Virus record (IMG/VR): IMGVR_UViG_3300031841_002960
Location: 1 to 30,171 of that record
Reading direction: 5' to 3' (one strand)
DNA length: 30,171 bases
Source: a virus
Shown here: in pieces, positions 7,370-13,544 of the stretch
How positions within the stretch are numbered: the first letter of the stretch is position 1
Layout: each line of letters begins with the position of its first letter
Position numbers and translations under genes: made by a program
Notes under the pieces: generated by a model
The model's database searches: none
The model's input: the letters and a program-made list of their open reading frames with translations, nothing else
What the model was told of the DNA's origin: nothing

Positions 7370-7371
7370 CA

Positions 7372-7611
7372 CTAATCTCCATAAACATTACCGCGCATCA
7401 TATCGACATGGTATGCAAATTCATCGTATGTCAGCCAGTGATATGGTAGCGCATCGATTACGAAATCAGGAACACTGTGCATTAAGTGTTCCCGTCCCTG
7501 TTTGTATACATTGTGATTAGCCTTTCTAATCCCGTCACAATACTCATCGACGGACGGGTTGTAGACATAGCCACAATATTTATATAGGGGTGCATTGTGC
7601 CAACTAATCAT
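7372..7611 (-). CDS. Hypothetical protein, 79 aa
   Basis: Tyr/His/Asp-rich soluble protein (MISWHNAPLYKYCGYVYNPSVDEYCDGI...). AGGGGGG lies before the ATG at 7611, which overlaps the HNH gene stop as ATGA, so translation is coupled. Not recognised. Confidence 0.65.
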   Translation of the reverse strand: MISWHNAPLYKYCGYVYNPSVDEYCDGIRKANHNVYKQGREHLMHSVPDFVIDALPYHWLTYDEFAYHVDMMRGNVYGD

Positions 7612-7985
7612 CGATGCACCCCCCTAGCGGTCTCAACAGCATGGCAGTTTTTGCAAAGCACAATGCATTTTCTTATTTCCTGCATTAGCTTCTTTAGCGA
7701 TGTGCCACGACCATCAGATATGTTGAACACCTTATCAAAGCCAGTGTGATGAAAATCTAGGGCTACGGCCTCGTCATCGAAACCGCAGTGTTCGCACCCA
7801 GAATTTAGCTTAATCATGTCCAGCCAATGATTGCGCCTTCTCTTTTTCATCCATTGTCTGGCAAATGATTTGGCCTTGCGTTTGCGAAAGCTGGCCTCTG
7901 TGACCCATTCTTCGCCATTCTTGGCAAGTTTGTGGTATCCCCAGAAAACCCTTCCATCTTCCCTTCTTGTGCCATGTTTAATCAT
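7608..7985 (-). CDS. HNH endonuclease
   Basis: 125 aa. A basic N-terminal region (RKRKAKSFARQWMKKRRRNHW) leads into the HNH fold: CEHC, ALDFHHTG, a linker, then CIVLCKNCHAVE. All four zinc cysteines and the catalytic histidines are present. Free-standing phage HNH enzymes cut or nick DNA; whether this one is a homing enzyme or has a packaging or takeover role cannot be told. Its start overlaps the gene ending at 7978. Confidence 0.85.
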   Translation of the reverse strand: MIKHGTRREDGRVFWGYHKLAKNGEEWVTEASFRKRKAKSFARQWMKKRRRNHWLDMIKLNSGCEHCGFDDEAVALDFHHTGFDKVFNISDGRGTSLKKLMQEIRKCIVLCKNCHAVETARGVHR

Positions 7986-8157
7986 TGGCTTTTTCCAGTT
8001 CTTTTTGGGCGTTCAATGTCAAGATCAACTTATCTCTATTGTAGTGTTTGTAAGGCTGAGTAAGTTGTTCAACAAGATTGTCGAGAGCCACCCCAACCGC
8101 GCAAGCCTCACGTTTTGTGAGTGTTAGGGTCACATATGCATTATCGTCTTGTTTCAT
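7978..8157 (-). CDS. Hypothetical protein, 59 aa
   Basis: Reads MKQDDNAYVTLTLTKREACAV... to KELEKAND. The TLTLTKREA segment followed by a helix resembles small phage regulatory or helical proteins, but no family is assigned. The ATG at 8157 overlaps the previous stop, GGGAG is upstream, and its stop overlaps the HNH start by eight bases. Confidence 0.7.
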   Translation of the reverse strand: MKQDDNAYVTLTLTKREACAVGVALDNLVEQLTQPYKHYNRDKLILTLNAQKELEKAND

Positions 8158-8333
8158 TTTATATTTCTCCCAACATTTGCGTTATGTTCAAGCTCAAGCA
8201 TGAACTCAACCAAACTTTCACCATCAGTGATAACATCTTGAAGCCTGTGCAAAACGTAGTGTATCGACACCGTTGGGATATCATCACTTGAATTGCAATA
8301 CGGGCAGTCACACTGCTCAACGTCTTGTTTCAT
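8154..8333 (-). CDS. Hypothetical Cys-rich N-terminal protein, 59 aa
   Basis: Reads MKQDVEQCDCPYCNSSDD... to HNANVGRNIK. CDCPYC near the N-terminus could bind a metal. GAGGAG lies upstream of the ATG at 8333. The first 12 bases of this gene and of the next one are identical (both begin MKQD), suggesting a local duplication of the start region. Confidence 0.7.
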   Translation of the reverse strand: MKQDVEQCDCPYCNSSDDIPTVSIHYVLHRLQDVITDGESLVEFMLELEHNANVGRNIK

Positions 8334-8430
8334 TTTTCATCTCCTCAAAAACAGACATAACGAAACAGCACCAGCCGACCATGCCGACTGACATACTGAG
8401 GATAAAGACAATCCAAAACAAATTATGCAT
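8317..8430 (-). CDS. Small membrane protein, 37 aa
   Basis: Reads MHNLFWIVFILSMSVGMVGW then CCFVMSVFEEMKNETRR: one long hydrophobic helix and a short charged tail. The ATG at 8430 has GGAG seven bases upstream and overlaps the end of the 8764 gene. Function unknown; a single-span peptide of this type could regulate lysis or membrane processes, which is only a guess. Confidence 0.55.
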   Translation of the reverse strand: MHNLFWIVFILSMSVGMVGWCCFVMSVFEEMKNETRR

Positions 8431-8764
8431 TGCCCCGCTCCTCAAAAGTTTTAGGTGTTCTGTCCCACTGAGGCTCATCGTCGAAAAGCATTTCAACAAA
8501 CACCCGTTTTTCTTTTAACTCGTCATAAGTGGATTTGGTCACCTCGTGACATCTGCCAGCCCCATATGCCATGCCATCATTCCAGTACATACCTTCACGA
8601 AGACCCATAGAGTCATGATGATCCAGCCCGTACCAATCTTTGGCAATCTCTTCCATAACGTCATCAGGATCACGGGCGGTTGCGAATAAAATGGATTGTT
8701 CAACCTCAAACTCACCATATTGCTCATCGATATTACCGACATAGTATTTTATTAGTTGTACCAT
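8423..8764 (-). CDS. Hypothetical protein, 113 aa
   Basis: Soluble acidic protein (MVQLIKYYVGNIDEQYGEFEVEQSILFATARDPDDVMEEIAKDWYG...). The family is unknown. The ATG lies inside a GTAC palindrome (8756-8771), with GGAG nine bases upstream, so a protein bound there, or the RNA form of the palindrome, could affect initiation directly. Preceded by an intrinsic terminator. Confidence 0.7.
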   Translation of the reverse strand: MVQLIKYYVGNIDEQYGEFEVEQSILFATARDPDDVMEEIAKDWYGLDHHDSMGLREGMYWNDGMAYGAGRCHEVTKSTYDELKEKRVFVEMLFDDEPQWDRTPKTFEERGNA

Positions 8765-8771
8765 CGTACAA
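8756..8771. promoter_or_regulatory. GTAC palindrome, site 3, over a start codon
   Basis: TTGTAC-CATC-GTACAA, perfect arms. The spacer holds the complement of the ATG (8764-8762) of the leftward gene. Confidence 0.6.
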
Positions 8772-8780
8772 ATCTCCTTT

Positions 8781-8813
8781 TGTAAAAGAAAACTGGACGC
8801 ACTATGCGTCCAG
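8781..8813 (-). terminator. Intrinsic terminator with stop codon in its loop
   Basis: On the minus strand CTGGACGCA-TAG-TGCGTCCAG forms a nine-pair stem, followed by TTTTCTTTTAC. The three-base loop is the stop codon (8804-8802) of the upstream gene. Confidence 0.85.
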
Positions 8814-9608
8814 CATTTTGGTTAGGTGGCGCACTGTGCGCGACTTCATAAGCGAATGCGCTTTTGAAATGCTGGTGCCATATGCATGCGGTATGGATGT
8901 TTTCCTGTTGGCAAGATCCATTAACTGACTGTCGGCATTATGATCGGTTGATTTGTGGGTTATCAGCCAGCCGTCTTCTATAGACCCCTTGCCATGCTTA
9001 AACCCAATTGTCGTCACATGCCATGCGTTCATGTTGTCAGCTTCGACATACTGAACATTAAAAGGACTACACCTCAGAACAAATCTAAATCCGCTTGGTG
9101 CATTGATGATGCAAAAGCCGCGCTCCCAAACAGTCTTTGACCAGCCAACACCAACGCTAACATAGTTTTGCATGGTGTATTTGCTTTCGCCCTCGACCTG
9201 CAAGCCAGCCTTTGCATCTTTATCCATTCTAATGGAAGACCTTGGAAAGGCTTCTTTCAGAAACCTATCCGCCAAGCTGTTGGATAGTTTTTTGTGAAGG
9301 TTTATGGGATTGTATGGGGTAACGGTTTTGCGATCTTTTCTGATGGCCTTAATACTGTCCCCAATGTCATCCAGATAATCGAAAAACCCCCTAGCAGAAA
9401 ACCTGTTACCAGCCGCATCCTGTATTTTCTTTTCAGCCTCATCGTGCATATCACTGGTTGATTGTCTTGAGGTAAAATTATATTTGCCCTGACCAACAAT
9501 GCGTCCGGTCAGTATAGGATTTGAATATTCAGACCAGCGTTCTTGCAGATCTTTTACCTGAGCCTTTAGAAACATCAGGTGTTTGTGTGTGTCTCTCGTA
9601 TATTCCAT
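8802..9608 (-). CDS. Hypothetical protein, 268 aa
   Basis: Soluble protein starting MEYTRDTHKHLMFLKAQVKDLQERWSEY; the middle holds alternating beta-like segments (YTMQNYVSVGVGWSKTVWERG). Not recognised. The start at 9608 is chosen over 9644 because GTGGAG precedes it at a normal distance and the longer frame would run through the previous gene's stop hairpin. It follows the VWA-metallopeptidase gene in the same operon and ends inside a terminator hairpin. Confidence 0.7.
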   Translation of the reverse strand: MEYTRDTHKHLMFLKAQVKDLQERWSEYSNPILTGRIVGQGKYNFTSRQSTSDMHDEAEKKIQDAAGNRFSARGFFDYLDDIGDSIKAIRKDRKTVTPYNPINLHKKLSNSLADRFLKEAFPRSSIRMDKDAKAGLQVEGESKYTMQNYVSVGVGWSKTVWERGFCIINAPSGFRFVLRCSPFNVQYVEADNMNAWHVTTIGFKHGKGSIEDGWLITHKSTDHNADSQLMDLANRKTSIPHAYGTSISKAHSLMKSRTVRHLTKMLDA

Positions 9609-9636
9609 TTTAATCTCCACTGTTGAGTGATTAGAT

Positions 9637-9653
9637 GGCGGCACTATGCCGCC
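9637..9653 (-). other. Hairpin with stop codon in the loop
   Basis: GGCGGCA-TAG-TGCCGCC, seven perfect pairs; the loop is the stop codon of the VWA gene. No T-run follows, so this is not an intrinsic terminator. Same design as the terminator at 8793-8811, perhaps a ribosome-sensed or RNase-blocking hairpin. Confidence 0.6.
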
Positions 9654-10795
9654 ACCGGTATGCGTGTTGTTTCGCCGAATGGTGCATCACCACACCGCTC
9701 GTCAGTTGAAACCCATAACACTGGGTAATCTGGATGATCGTCAGGCCAGTCGTGTATGCCCATGTCAGTCAGGTAAACCATGTTATCGACAGGCAAGCAC
9801 TCGTCTTCGATGTAATCAAAAACAGGCGTGACCCTAGTGCCGCCACGACCCTTGCACTCAATCTCTTCGATAACATCGCCATGTTCGTAGCGTGTCACAG
9901 ATTGGATTTTTGCGTCACAGGTGATGACAGTAATAGACTGCGGCTTGTGATCATCGCTGATGGCATTAAGCTCCCCAAGAAATTGGGAAAGCTCACGACT
10001 GCTGACAGATCCAGATGTATCAACAGCCACCACAATATCACCGACACCGATCTTGCTGACCGATGGCATGTAAAGATTGCGGTTAAACCAAGCGTTTCGC
10101 TGTGGACGACGCCATGTGTAATCATCCGGCTGATCGCCACCGATAAAGCGGTTCAGAACATCGCGCCAATCGACCTCAGAGCGACGCATACGGGCGACAA
10201 GCTCTGCAATGCTACCAGATAGCTTGCCGACTGATTTGGCGCCCTGAGCGGCCAGAAAAACGCGCTGGTCAATAGAAGCTGAATATTGCTCAACTTCACT
10301 GCCAGACATTGGCTTGCCATTATCATTGTTTGGCTGACCAACATTGCCGCCCCATGGCTGGGGTTGTGGGCGTTGTTCGGGTGCCATGTTTTTCAGCAGT
10401 CGGTAAACCTGAACCCATGCCATGCCTGAATACTGTGGTTCATACAGGCCGCCTTTCGGCAACGTCATGCCATCCTCAATAAGATATGCATTAATGACAT
10501 AATCCATTGCCATGTTTTGGATCTCAGGATTTATGTCTTCGCCATCGATGTGTGTGATAGGTACGCAGTGCTTCAGCATAATGTGACCGATCTCATGAGC
10601 GATCACGCCCTGCACCTCTGGCTCACTAATCCGATCAACAAAATCAGCGTTCCAATAAATGCGCTGACCATCAGTCGCCATAGTGTCGTGATCATCGCTT
10701 TGGACAAACGGGGTGCCAAGTGTCAGCGACCCCCAAAATGGCTTATCCAATACCAATCTAGTTTTAGCTCTAGCTAGCTTTGTTTGTGTATCCAT
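9644..10795 (-). CDS. Metallopeptidase-VWA domain protein
   Basis: 383 aa. The N-terminal half has a zinc peptidase motif HEIGH at 67-71 (GVIAHEIGHIMLKH). The C-terminal half is a von Willebrand A domain with MIDAS residues D259-x-S-G-S263, a glycine-threonine at 319-320 and D344 in YLTDMG. This is the architecture of DUF2201-type 'putative metallopeptidase plus VWA' proteins, which usually partner a MoxR AAA ATPase, encoded here two genes upstream. Such pairs are thought to act as chaperone or assembly machines; the phage target is unknown. AGAGG precedes the ATG. Confidence 0.85.
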   Translation of the reverse strand: MDTQTKLARAKTRLVLDKPFWGSLTLGTPFVQSDDHDTMATDGQRIYWNADFVDRISEPEVQGVIAHEIGHIMLKHCVPITHIDGEDINPEIQNMAMDYVINAYLIEDGMTLPKGGLYEPQYSGMAWVQVYRLLKNMAPEQRPQPQPWGGNVGQPNNDNGKPMSGSEVEQYSASIDQRVFLAAQGAKSVGKLSGSIAELVARMRRSEVDWRDVLNRFIGGDQPDDYTWRRPQRNAWFNRNLYMPSVSKIGVGDIVVAVDTSGSVSSRELSQFLGELNAISDDHKPQSITVITCDAKIQSVTRYEHGDVIEEIECKGRGGTRVTPVFDYIEDECLPVDNMVYLTDMGIHDWPDDHPDYPVLWVSTDERCGDAPFGETTRIPVAA

Positions 10796-10803
10796 ATCAT
10801 CCT

Positions 10804-11016
10804 CTAATGTCTGGCATGATCTTGATCGCTGAACTTGGGGTGCGGTGTAAGTGATGCGCCCCTGCCGATCAAAACAATGTCGTTGTCAAAATCGATATCG
10901 CCGTGTGAGCGGAAATCATTCATCTTGTGAATGAAATCGGGATGACCAAAAACGCGACATGCGGCGGCATGCCCGTCACCATCAAACCCGATAAAGTGAA
11001 CCAGTCTTTTGGTCAT
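10804..11016 (-). CDS. Hypothetical protein, 70 aa
   Basis: Small protein MTKRLVHFIGFDGDGHAAACRVFG... with Asp/His-rich turns; no family recognised. AGGAG lies upstream, and a GTAC palindrome and a GC hairpin precede it, so it may begin a new transcript. Its stop is about six bases from the VWA gene start, so both are probably co-transcribed. Confidence 0.65.
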   Translation of the reverse strand: MTKRLVHFIGFDGDGHAAACRVFGHPDFIHKMNDFRSHGDIDFDNDIVLIGRGASLTPHPKFSDQDHARH

Positions 11017-11030
11017 AACCCTCTCCTAAT

Positions 11031-11046
11031 TTGTACGATGGTACGA
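11031..11046. promoter_or_regulatory. GTAC palindrome, site 4
   Basis: TTGTAC-GATG-GTACGA, one mismatch between arms, 15 bases upstream of the ATG at 11016, between it and a GC hairpin. Confidence 0.6.
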
Positions 11047-11048
11047 AT

Positions 11049-11069
11049 GGGGCGACACCATGCCGCCCC
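11049..11069 (-). other. GC-rich intergenic hairpin
   Basis: GGGGCG pairs with CGCCCC (11069-11064 with 11054-11049 on the minus strand) around GCATGGTGT. It lies shortly after the AAA ATPase stop at 11078. Only a short AT stretch follows, so termination is uncertain. Belongs to the recurrent 'GCAC-x-ATGC' hairpin family. Confidence 0.5.
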
Positions 11070-11077
11070 ATTGTGCT

Positions 11078-12118
11078 TTAGTTGAGCATCAGTTCAGCAC
11101 CGCCATTCAGCATAAACTTGCGGAAAGCATCAGTTTGCTTAATGGATGGGGTGCGGTTGTATGCATCTTTGATTGCAAAAACCGAAAACTCTTTGTGCGG
11201 TAAACGCTCAAGATATTTGATGACGTTGCCAATGTTTTTGTCGTTGGCCTTGTATGCCAATGCGGCAGAGACCGCGTAGCACACCGCCGGATCTTCAGCG
11301 ATTGGTGCGCTATCAGGGTTGGCAATGACCGCATCAATATCCGGCACCGCATCATGAACGGCCTTGTATCCGAAAAACTCAGCACATGCACCACGGCCAA
11401 CCTGACCCGACACCGCCTCTTGTTTATTAACATCACTCAGATCCATTTTCATGATGCTATCAACACGTTCCCATGATCGCGGTGATGGGCATGAATTAGC
11501 GTCACGATCAAACTTGTGTAGCAACTCAGGCCGGAACCGTAAGAAGCCGGTCACAAGTGGTGACACATCATTTTCGTTCATGTAGCCGACTGTATCTTCC
11601 AGATCTGCATCGATCTCAAGAAACAGCAACCGATCTTTGACATGGCTTGGCATGTTATTTGTGCCAGCCCGATCAGATGTGCGATTACCAGCCGCAACCA
11701 AAACGACGTTGTCAGGCAGTTTAAATTCACCGCAACGGTGTTCATTAAACATCTGAGCAGACACGTTCATGTTCGACACGGGTGCCTGTGGCAACTCATC
11801 GATAAACAGGATGACGATTTCATTTTCGCCAGCCAGCTTTTCAAGTGCATTTAGCCAGTGTGGCTTCAGGCGGTGTGCAACACCATCGATCAGCGCGATC
11901 ACGCCCATCAGCTCTGCCGCATCATATTGCGCCAGCGACAGGATGTAATGCGCCCAGCCCTCATTGTTGTTGGCGGTATCGATGATGACAGTAGTTTTGC
12001 CAATGCCAGCACCGCCAATCAGGTACGGGATAAGGCGTTGTGCGTCGCGCCCCATCCGGTATTTGATTTGGTTTTTGATTGATTGAAAAACGATCTCTTT
12101 TGCTTGCGATATACGCAT
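11078..12118 (-). CDS. MoxR-like AAA ATPase
   Basis: 346 aa. Walker A GGAGIGKT at 35-42, Walker B ILFIDE at 103-108, sensor-1 asparagine in VAAGNR (N145), an arginine-rich segment (SHVKDRLLFLEI), and a lid-like helical C-terminus. MoxR-family AAA proteins work with VWA proteins, here the gene ending at 9644. The ATG at 12118 is preferred over the in-frame GTG at 12130 because that GTG is part of the GTGGAG ribosome site. Its 5' leader begins inside the hammerhead ribozyme at 12151-12210, so its mRNA is probably produced by self-cleavage. Confidence 0.85.
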   Translation of the reverse strand: MRISQAKEIVFQSIKNQIKYRMGRDAQRLIPYLIGGAGIGKTTVIIDTANNNEGWAHYILSLAQYDAAELMGVIALIDGVAHRLKPHWLNALEKLAGENEIVILFIDELPQAPVSNMNVSAQMFNEHRCGEFKLPDNVVLVAAGNRTSDRAGTNNMPSHVKDRLLFLEIDADLEDTVGYMNENDVSPLVTGFLRFRPELLHKFDRDANSCPSPRSWERVDSIMKMDLSDVNKQEAVSGQVGRGACAEFFGYKAVHDAVPDIDAVIANPDSAPIAEDPAVCYAVSAALAYKANDKNIGNVIKYLERLPHKEFSVFAIKDAYNRTPSIKQTDAFRKFMLNGGAELMLN

Positions 12119-12121
12119 ATC

Positions 12122-12135
12122 AGTCTCCACTGTTA
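12122..12135 (-). promoter_or_regulatory. Shared ribosome-binding leader element
   Basis: Minus-strand TAACAGTGGAGACT before the ATG at 12118. Near-identical AACARTGGRGA elements precede the genes starting at 12883 (12889-12900), 13455 (13462-13475) and 9608 (9614-9626). Confidence 0.6.
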
Positions 12136-12139
12136 AAAA

Positions 12140-12156
12140 GTGACCAAGGCAGTCAC
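12140..12156 (-). other. Alternative 5'-terminal hairpin after ribozyme 1
   Basis: GUGACU (12156-12151), loop GCCUU, GGUCAC (12145-12140). The first strand is also the 3' strand of hammerhead stem I, so the two folds exclude each other. After cleavage it would be the first structure of the AAA ATPase mRNA. Confidence 0.7.
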
Positions 12157-12210
12157 GACACCGCCTGAGCGGTGTTTCGCCAGTGCCTCACGCTGGCTCA
12201 TCAGGTGACT
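12151..12210 (-). ncRNA. Hammerhead ribozyme 1 (type I)
   Basis: Read on the minus strand: stem I 12210-12205 with 12156-12151 (six pairs); core CUGAUGA 12204-12198; stem II 12197-12193 with 12183-12179; GAAA 12178-12175; stem III 12175-12169 with 12164-12158 (seven pairs, loop UCAG); cleavage after C12157 in GUC. All invariant core bases are present. Loop II GAGGC (12189-12185) can pair with GCCUU (12150-12146) just past stem I. The upstream gene's UAG shares two bases with stem I. Cleavage would separate the gene ending at 12209 from the AAA ATPase gene. Confidence 0.94.
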
Positions 12211-12883
12211 AAAACTGATCAGTCATTGCATTGATCTGATCATTCTCTTTTGCGACACGGTCAGCCGTTGCCTTGGCCTCAGCCTCTGCCGCAATCCGCT
12301 CACGCAATTTGTCTTCCAACAAATCTTTGAATGATTGGATTTCATCCAGATCTAGGTTTTTGTCTTCGTCCAAAAAGCCGCCAAGGAACTTGTCCCCCTC
12401 AACTTTTTGTCCGGCCTCAACCTTCGTTGACCGCCGACCGACAATCCTTTCGACCATCTTTTGGACACGGGTCTTGGTATCATCACCGGCAACAGCCTTA
12501 ATCAGCTTCGCCTCGCTAGTGATACCAGCATCGTTAAAGATATCAGAGACCATTGACGGGGTGATGTTGTTACCATTGATGCCGAAAATAAATCTGGCAC
12601 CGGCGGTGTTTTTGACCATCTTGTTTGCCATGCCCTCAGACATGCTCACTTGCGGCATGTTGATGAGCTGGTTCTTGATATCCCGACCGGTCTTTGTTGG
12701 AAAATTATTCTTGTCGGTCAGGTTAATGTTTGCGGTTGCCGCGATCATCACGCAGTAGCTATTCAGCTTGAGCGTGTTGGCTTCGCCGGTGGCATCCTTA
12801 GCGGTGCCGCGCAGGGTTTGGATTTGAGCTTCGTTGTTGCCAATTTTTTCGATGTTGGCGGCATCAATGACGATTGTCTGCAT
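12209..12883 (-). CDS. Hypothetical protein, 224 aa
   Basis: Starts MQTIVIDAANIEKIGNNEAQIQTLRG and has a conserved-looking region (LNSYCVMIAATANINLTDKNNFPTKTGRDIKNQL). The C-terminus is a coiled coil (DKLRERIAAEAEAKATADRVAKENDQIN). The family is not recognised. The ATG at 12883 is chosen because the ATG at 12895 lies in the AATGGAG ribosome site. Bracketed by hammerhead ribozymes 2 (upstream) and 1 (overlapping its stop), so its mRNA could be released as a single gene. Its place directly before the MoxR ATPase suggests an adaptor or substrate role, as inference. Confidence 0.7.
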   Translation of the reverse strand: MQTIVIDAANIEKIGNNEAQIQTLRGTAKDATGEANTLKLNSYCVMIAATANINLTDKNNFPTKTGRDIKNQLINMPQVSMSEGMANKMVKNTAGARFIFGINGNNITPSMVSDIFNDAGITSEAKLIKAVAGDDTKTRVQKMVERIVGRRSTKVEAGQKVEGDKFLGGFLDEDKNLDLDEIQSFKDLLEDKLRERIAAEAEAKATADRVAKENDQINAMTDQF

Positions 12884-12908
12884 ATCTGTCTCCATTGTTA
12901 GCAGATTA

Positions 12909-12923
12909 GTAGCAGGACGCTAC
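12909..12923 (-). other. Alternative 5'-terminal hairpin after ribozyme 2
   Basis: GUAGC-GUCCU-GCUAC, five perfect pairs, starting at the base immediately after the predicted cleavage site. The first strand is also the 3' strand of hammerhead stem I. Confidence 0.7.
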
Positions 12924-12976
12924 GACCCAGCAGTGCTGGGTTTCGCCAGTGTCCTAAGCTGGCATCATCAGGTAGC
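12919..12976 (-). ncRNA. Hammerhead ribozyme 2 (type I)
   Basis: Minus strand: stem I 12976-12972 with 12923-12919; core CUGAUGA 12971-12965; an extra U at 12964; stem II 12963-12959 with 12949-12945; GAAA 12944-12941; stem III 12941-12935 with 12931-12925 (seven pairs, loop ACU); cleavage after C12924. Loop II AGGAC (12955-12951) is complementary to GUCCU (12918-12914). Stem I abuts the UAA stop of the gene ending at 12977. Stem III differs in sequence from ribozyme 1 but keeps pairing. Confidence 0.94.
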
Positions 12977-13210
12977 TTAACCAGTGGCAATAAAGTTGCC
13001 GCCTGATCTAATGTTGAATGGCAGTGTGATATCGAAACGCCGATATTGCTTGGCGCGAAAATCGTAAACGACCGCCAAGTGATCAGGCACGTTTGGATCG
13101 TTTTTGATCACGCCCCAGACGGGACGGGTTGTCCCATCTTTTTTGGTAAATGAACCAGTGAAGATCCTGCCGTACCAATTACGCAGGATTTGTTCTTTTT
13201 TCATATGCAT
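12977..13210 (-). CDS. Hypothetical protein, 77 aa
   Basis: Basic small protein: MHMKKEQILRNWYGRIFTGSFTKKDGTTRPVWGVIKN... KQYRRFDITLPFNIRSGGNFIATG. The second half resembles short phage beta-strand proteins of the 'WY-KDG-x-R-x-WGV' kind; no family is assigned. Several in-frame ATGs exist (13222, 13216, 13210, 13204); 13210 has GGAG at the best distance, while 13222 would overlap the previous stop as TAATG. No ribozyme separates it from the upstream gene. Ribozyme 2 begins one base after its stop. Confidence 0.65.
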   Translation of the reverse strand: MHMKKEQILRNWYGRIFTGSFTKKDGTTRPVWGVIKNDPNVPDHLAVVYDFRAKQYRRFDITLPFNIRSGGNFIATG

Positions 13211-13221
13211 AAGCATCTCCA

Positions 13222-13455
13222 TTATTTGCCAGTGTAAACTGACGGGTTGTTGTGTTTAAAACGTGACCGCTTGCCAGCCTCATCAGTGATGAGGAACTCG
13301 GCAGGGTCTAGTTTGAGGTATCGGCAAACTTGAATGAGGTGGTATTTCACATCATCCAGATTGCCTACGATAACAGCTTCGTCACGCTCAACTTTGTAGC
13401 GGCTGTTCGATAGCTTGGTGATATCTCTGACTGTGTTTGTGATTGTGTAACGCAT
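13222..13455 (-). CDS. Hypothetical protein, 77 aa
   Basis: Small basic protein MRYTITNTVRDITKLSNSRYKVERDEAVIVGNLDDVKYHLIQVCRYLKLDPAEF..., unrecognised. GGGAG lies seven bases upstream of the ATG at 13455. Its leader begins at hammerhead ribozyme 3. Adjacent to the next gene with no spacer, so the two form one cleaved unit between ribozymes 3 and 2. Confidence 0.65.
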   Translation of the reverse strand: MRYTITNTVRDITKLSNSRYKVERDEAVIVGNLDDVKYHLIQVCRYLKLDPAEFLITDEAGKRSRFKHNNPSVYTGK

Positions 13456-13475
13456 TTATCATCTCCCATTGTTGA

Positions 13476-13490
13476 ATAGCAGGACGCTAC
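13476..13490 (-). other. Alternative 5'-terminal hairpin after ribozyme 3
   Basis: GUAGC-GUCCU-GCUAU, five pairs with one G-U, beginning at the first base after the predicted cleavage site; mutually exclusive with stem I. Confidence 0.65.
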
Positions 13491-13544
13491 GACACCGCCG
13501 TAGCGGTGTTTCGCTGGTGTCCTACGCCAGCATCGTCAGGTAGC
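13486..13544 (-). ncRNA. Hammerhead ribozyme 3 (type I), overlapping a gene end
   Basis: Minus strand: stem I 13544-13540 with 13490-13486; core CUGACGA 13539-13533 (C at the variable position 7); an extra U at 13532; stem II 13531-13527 with 13517-13513; GAAA 13512-13509; stem III 13509-13503 with 13498-13492 (seven pairs, loop UACG); cleavage after C13491. Stem II (GCUGG/CCAGC) covaries with GCCAG/CUGGC in ribozymes 1 and 2. Loop II AGGAC (13523-13519) pairs with GUCCU (13485-13481). The last seven codons (SYLTMLA) and the UAG of the upstream gene encode stem I, the core and the stem II 5' strand. Confidence 0.94.

Noticed and set aside
9655-9690. CGAAAC with GGUGAUGC nearby on the minus strand
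   Set aside because: This lies in the end of the VWA coding sequence; the core is not CUGANGA and the stems do not form.
12273-12758. Rightward 161-codon open frame
   Set aside because: Antisense to a well-supported leftward gene with a good ribosome site; its Ser/Leu-rich translation is typical of a reverse-frame shadow.
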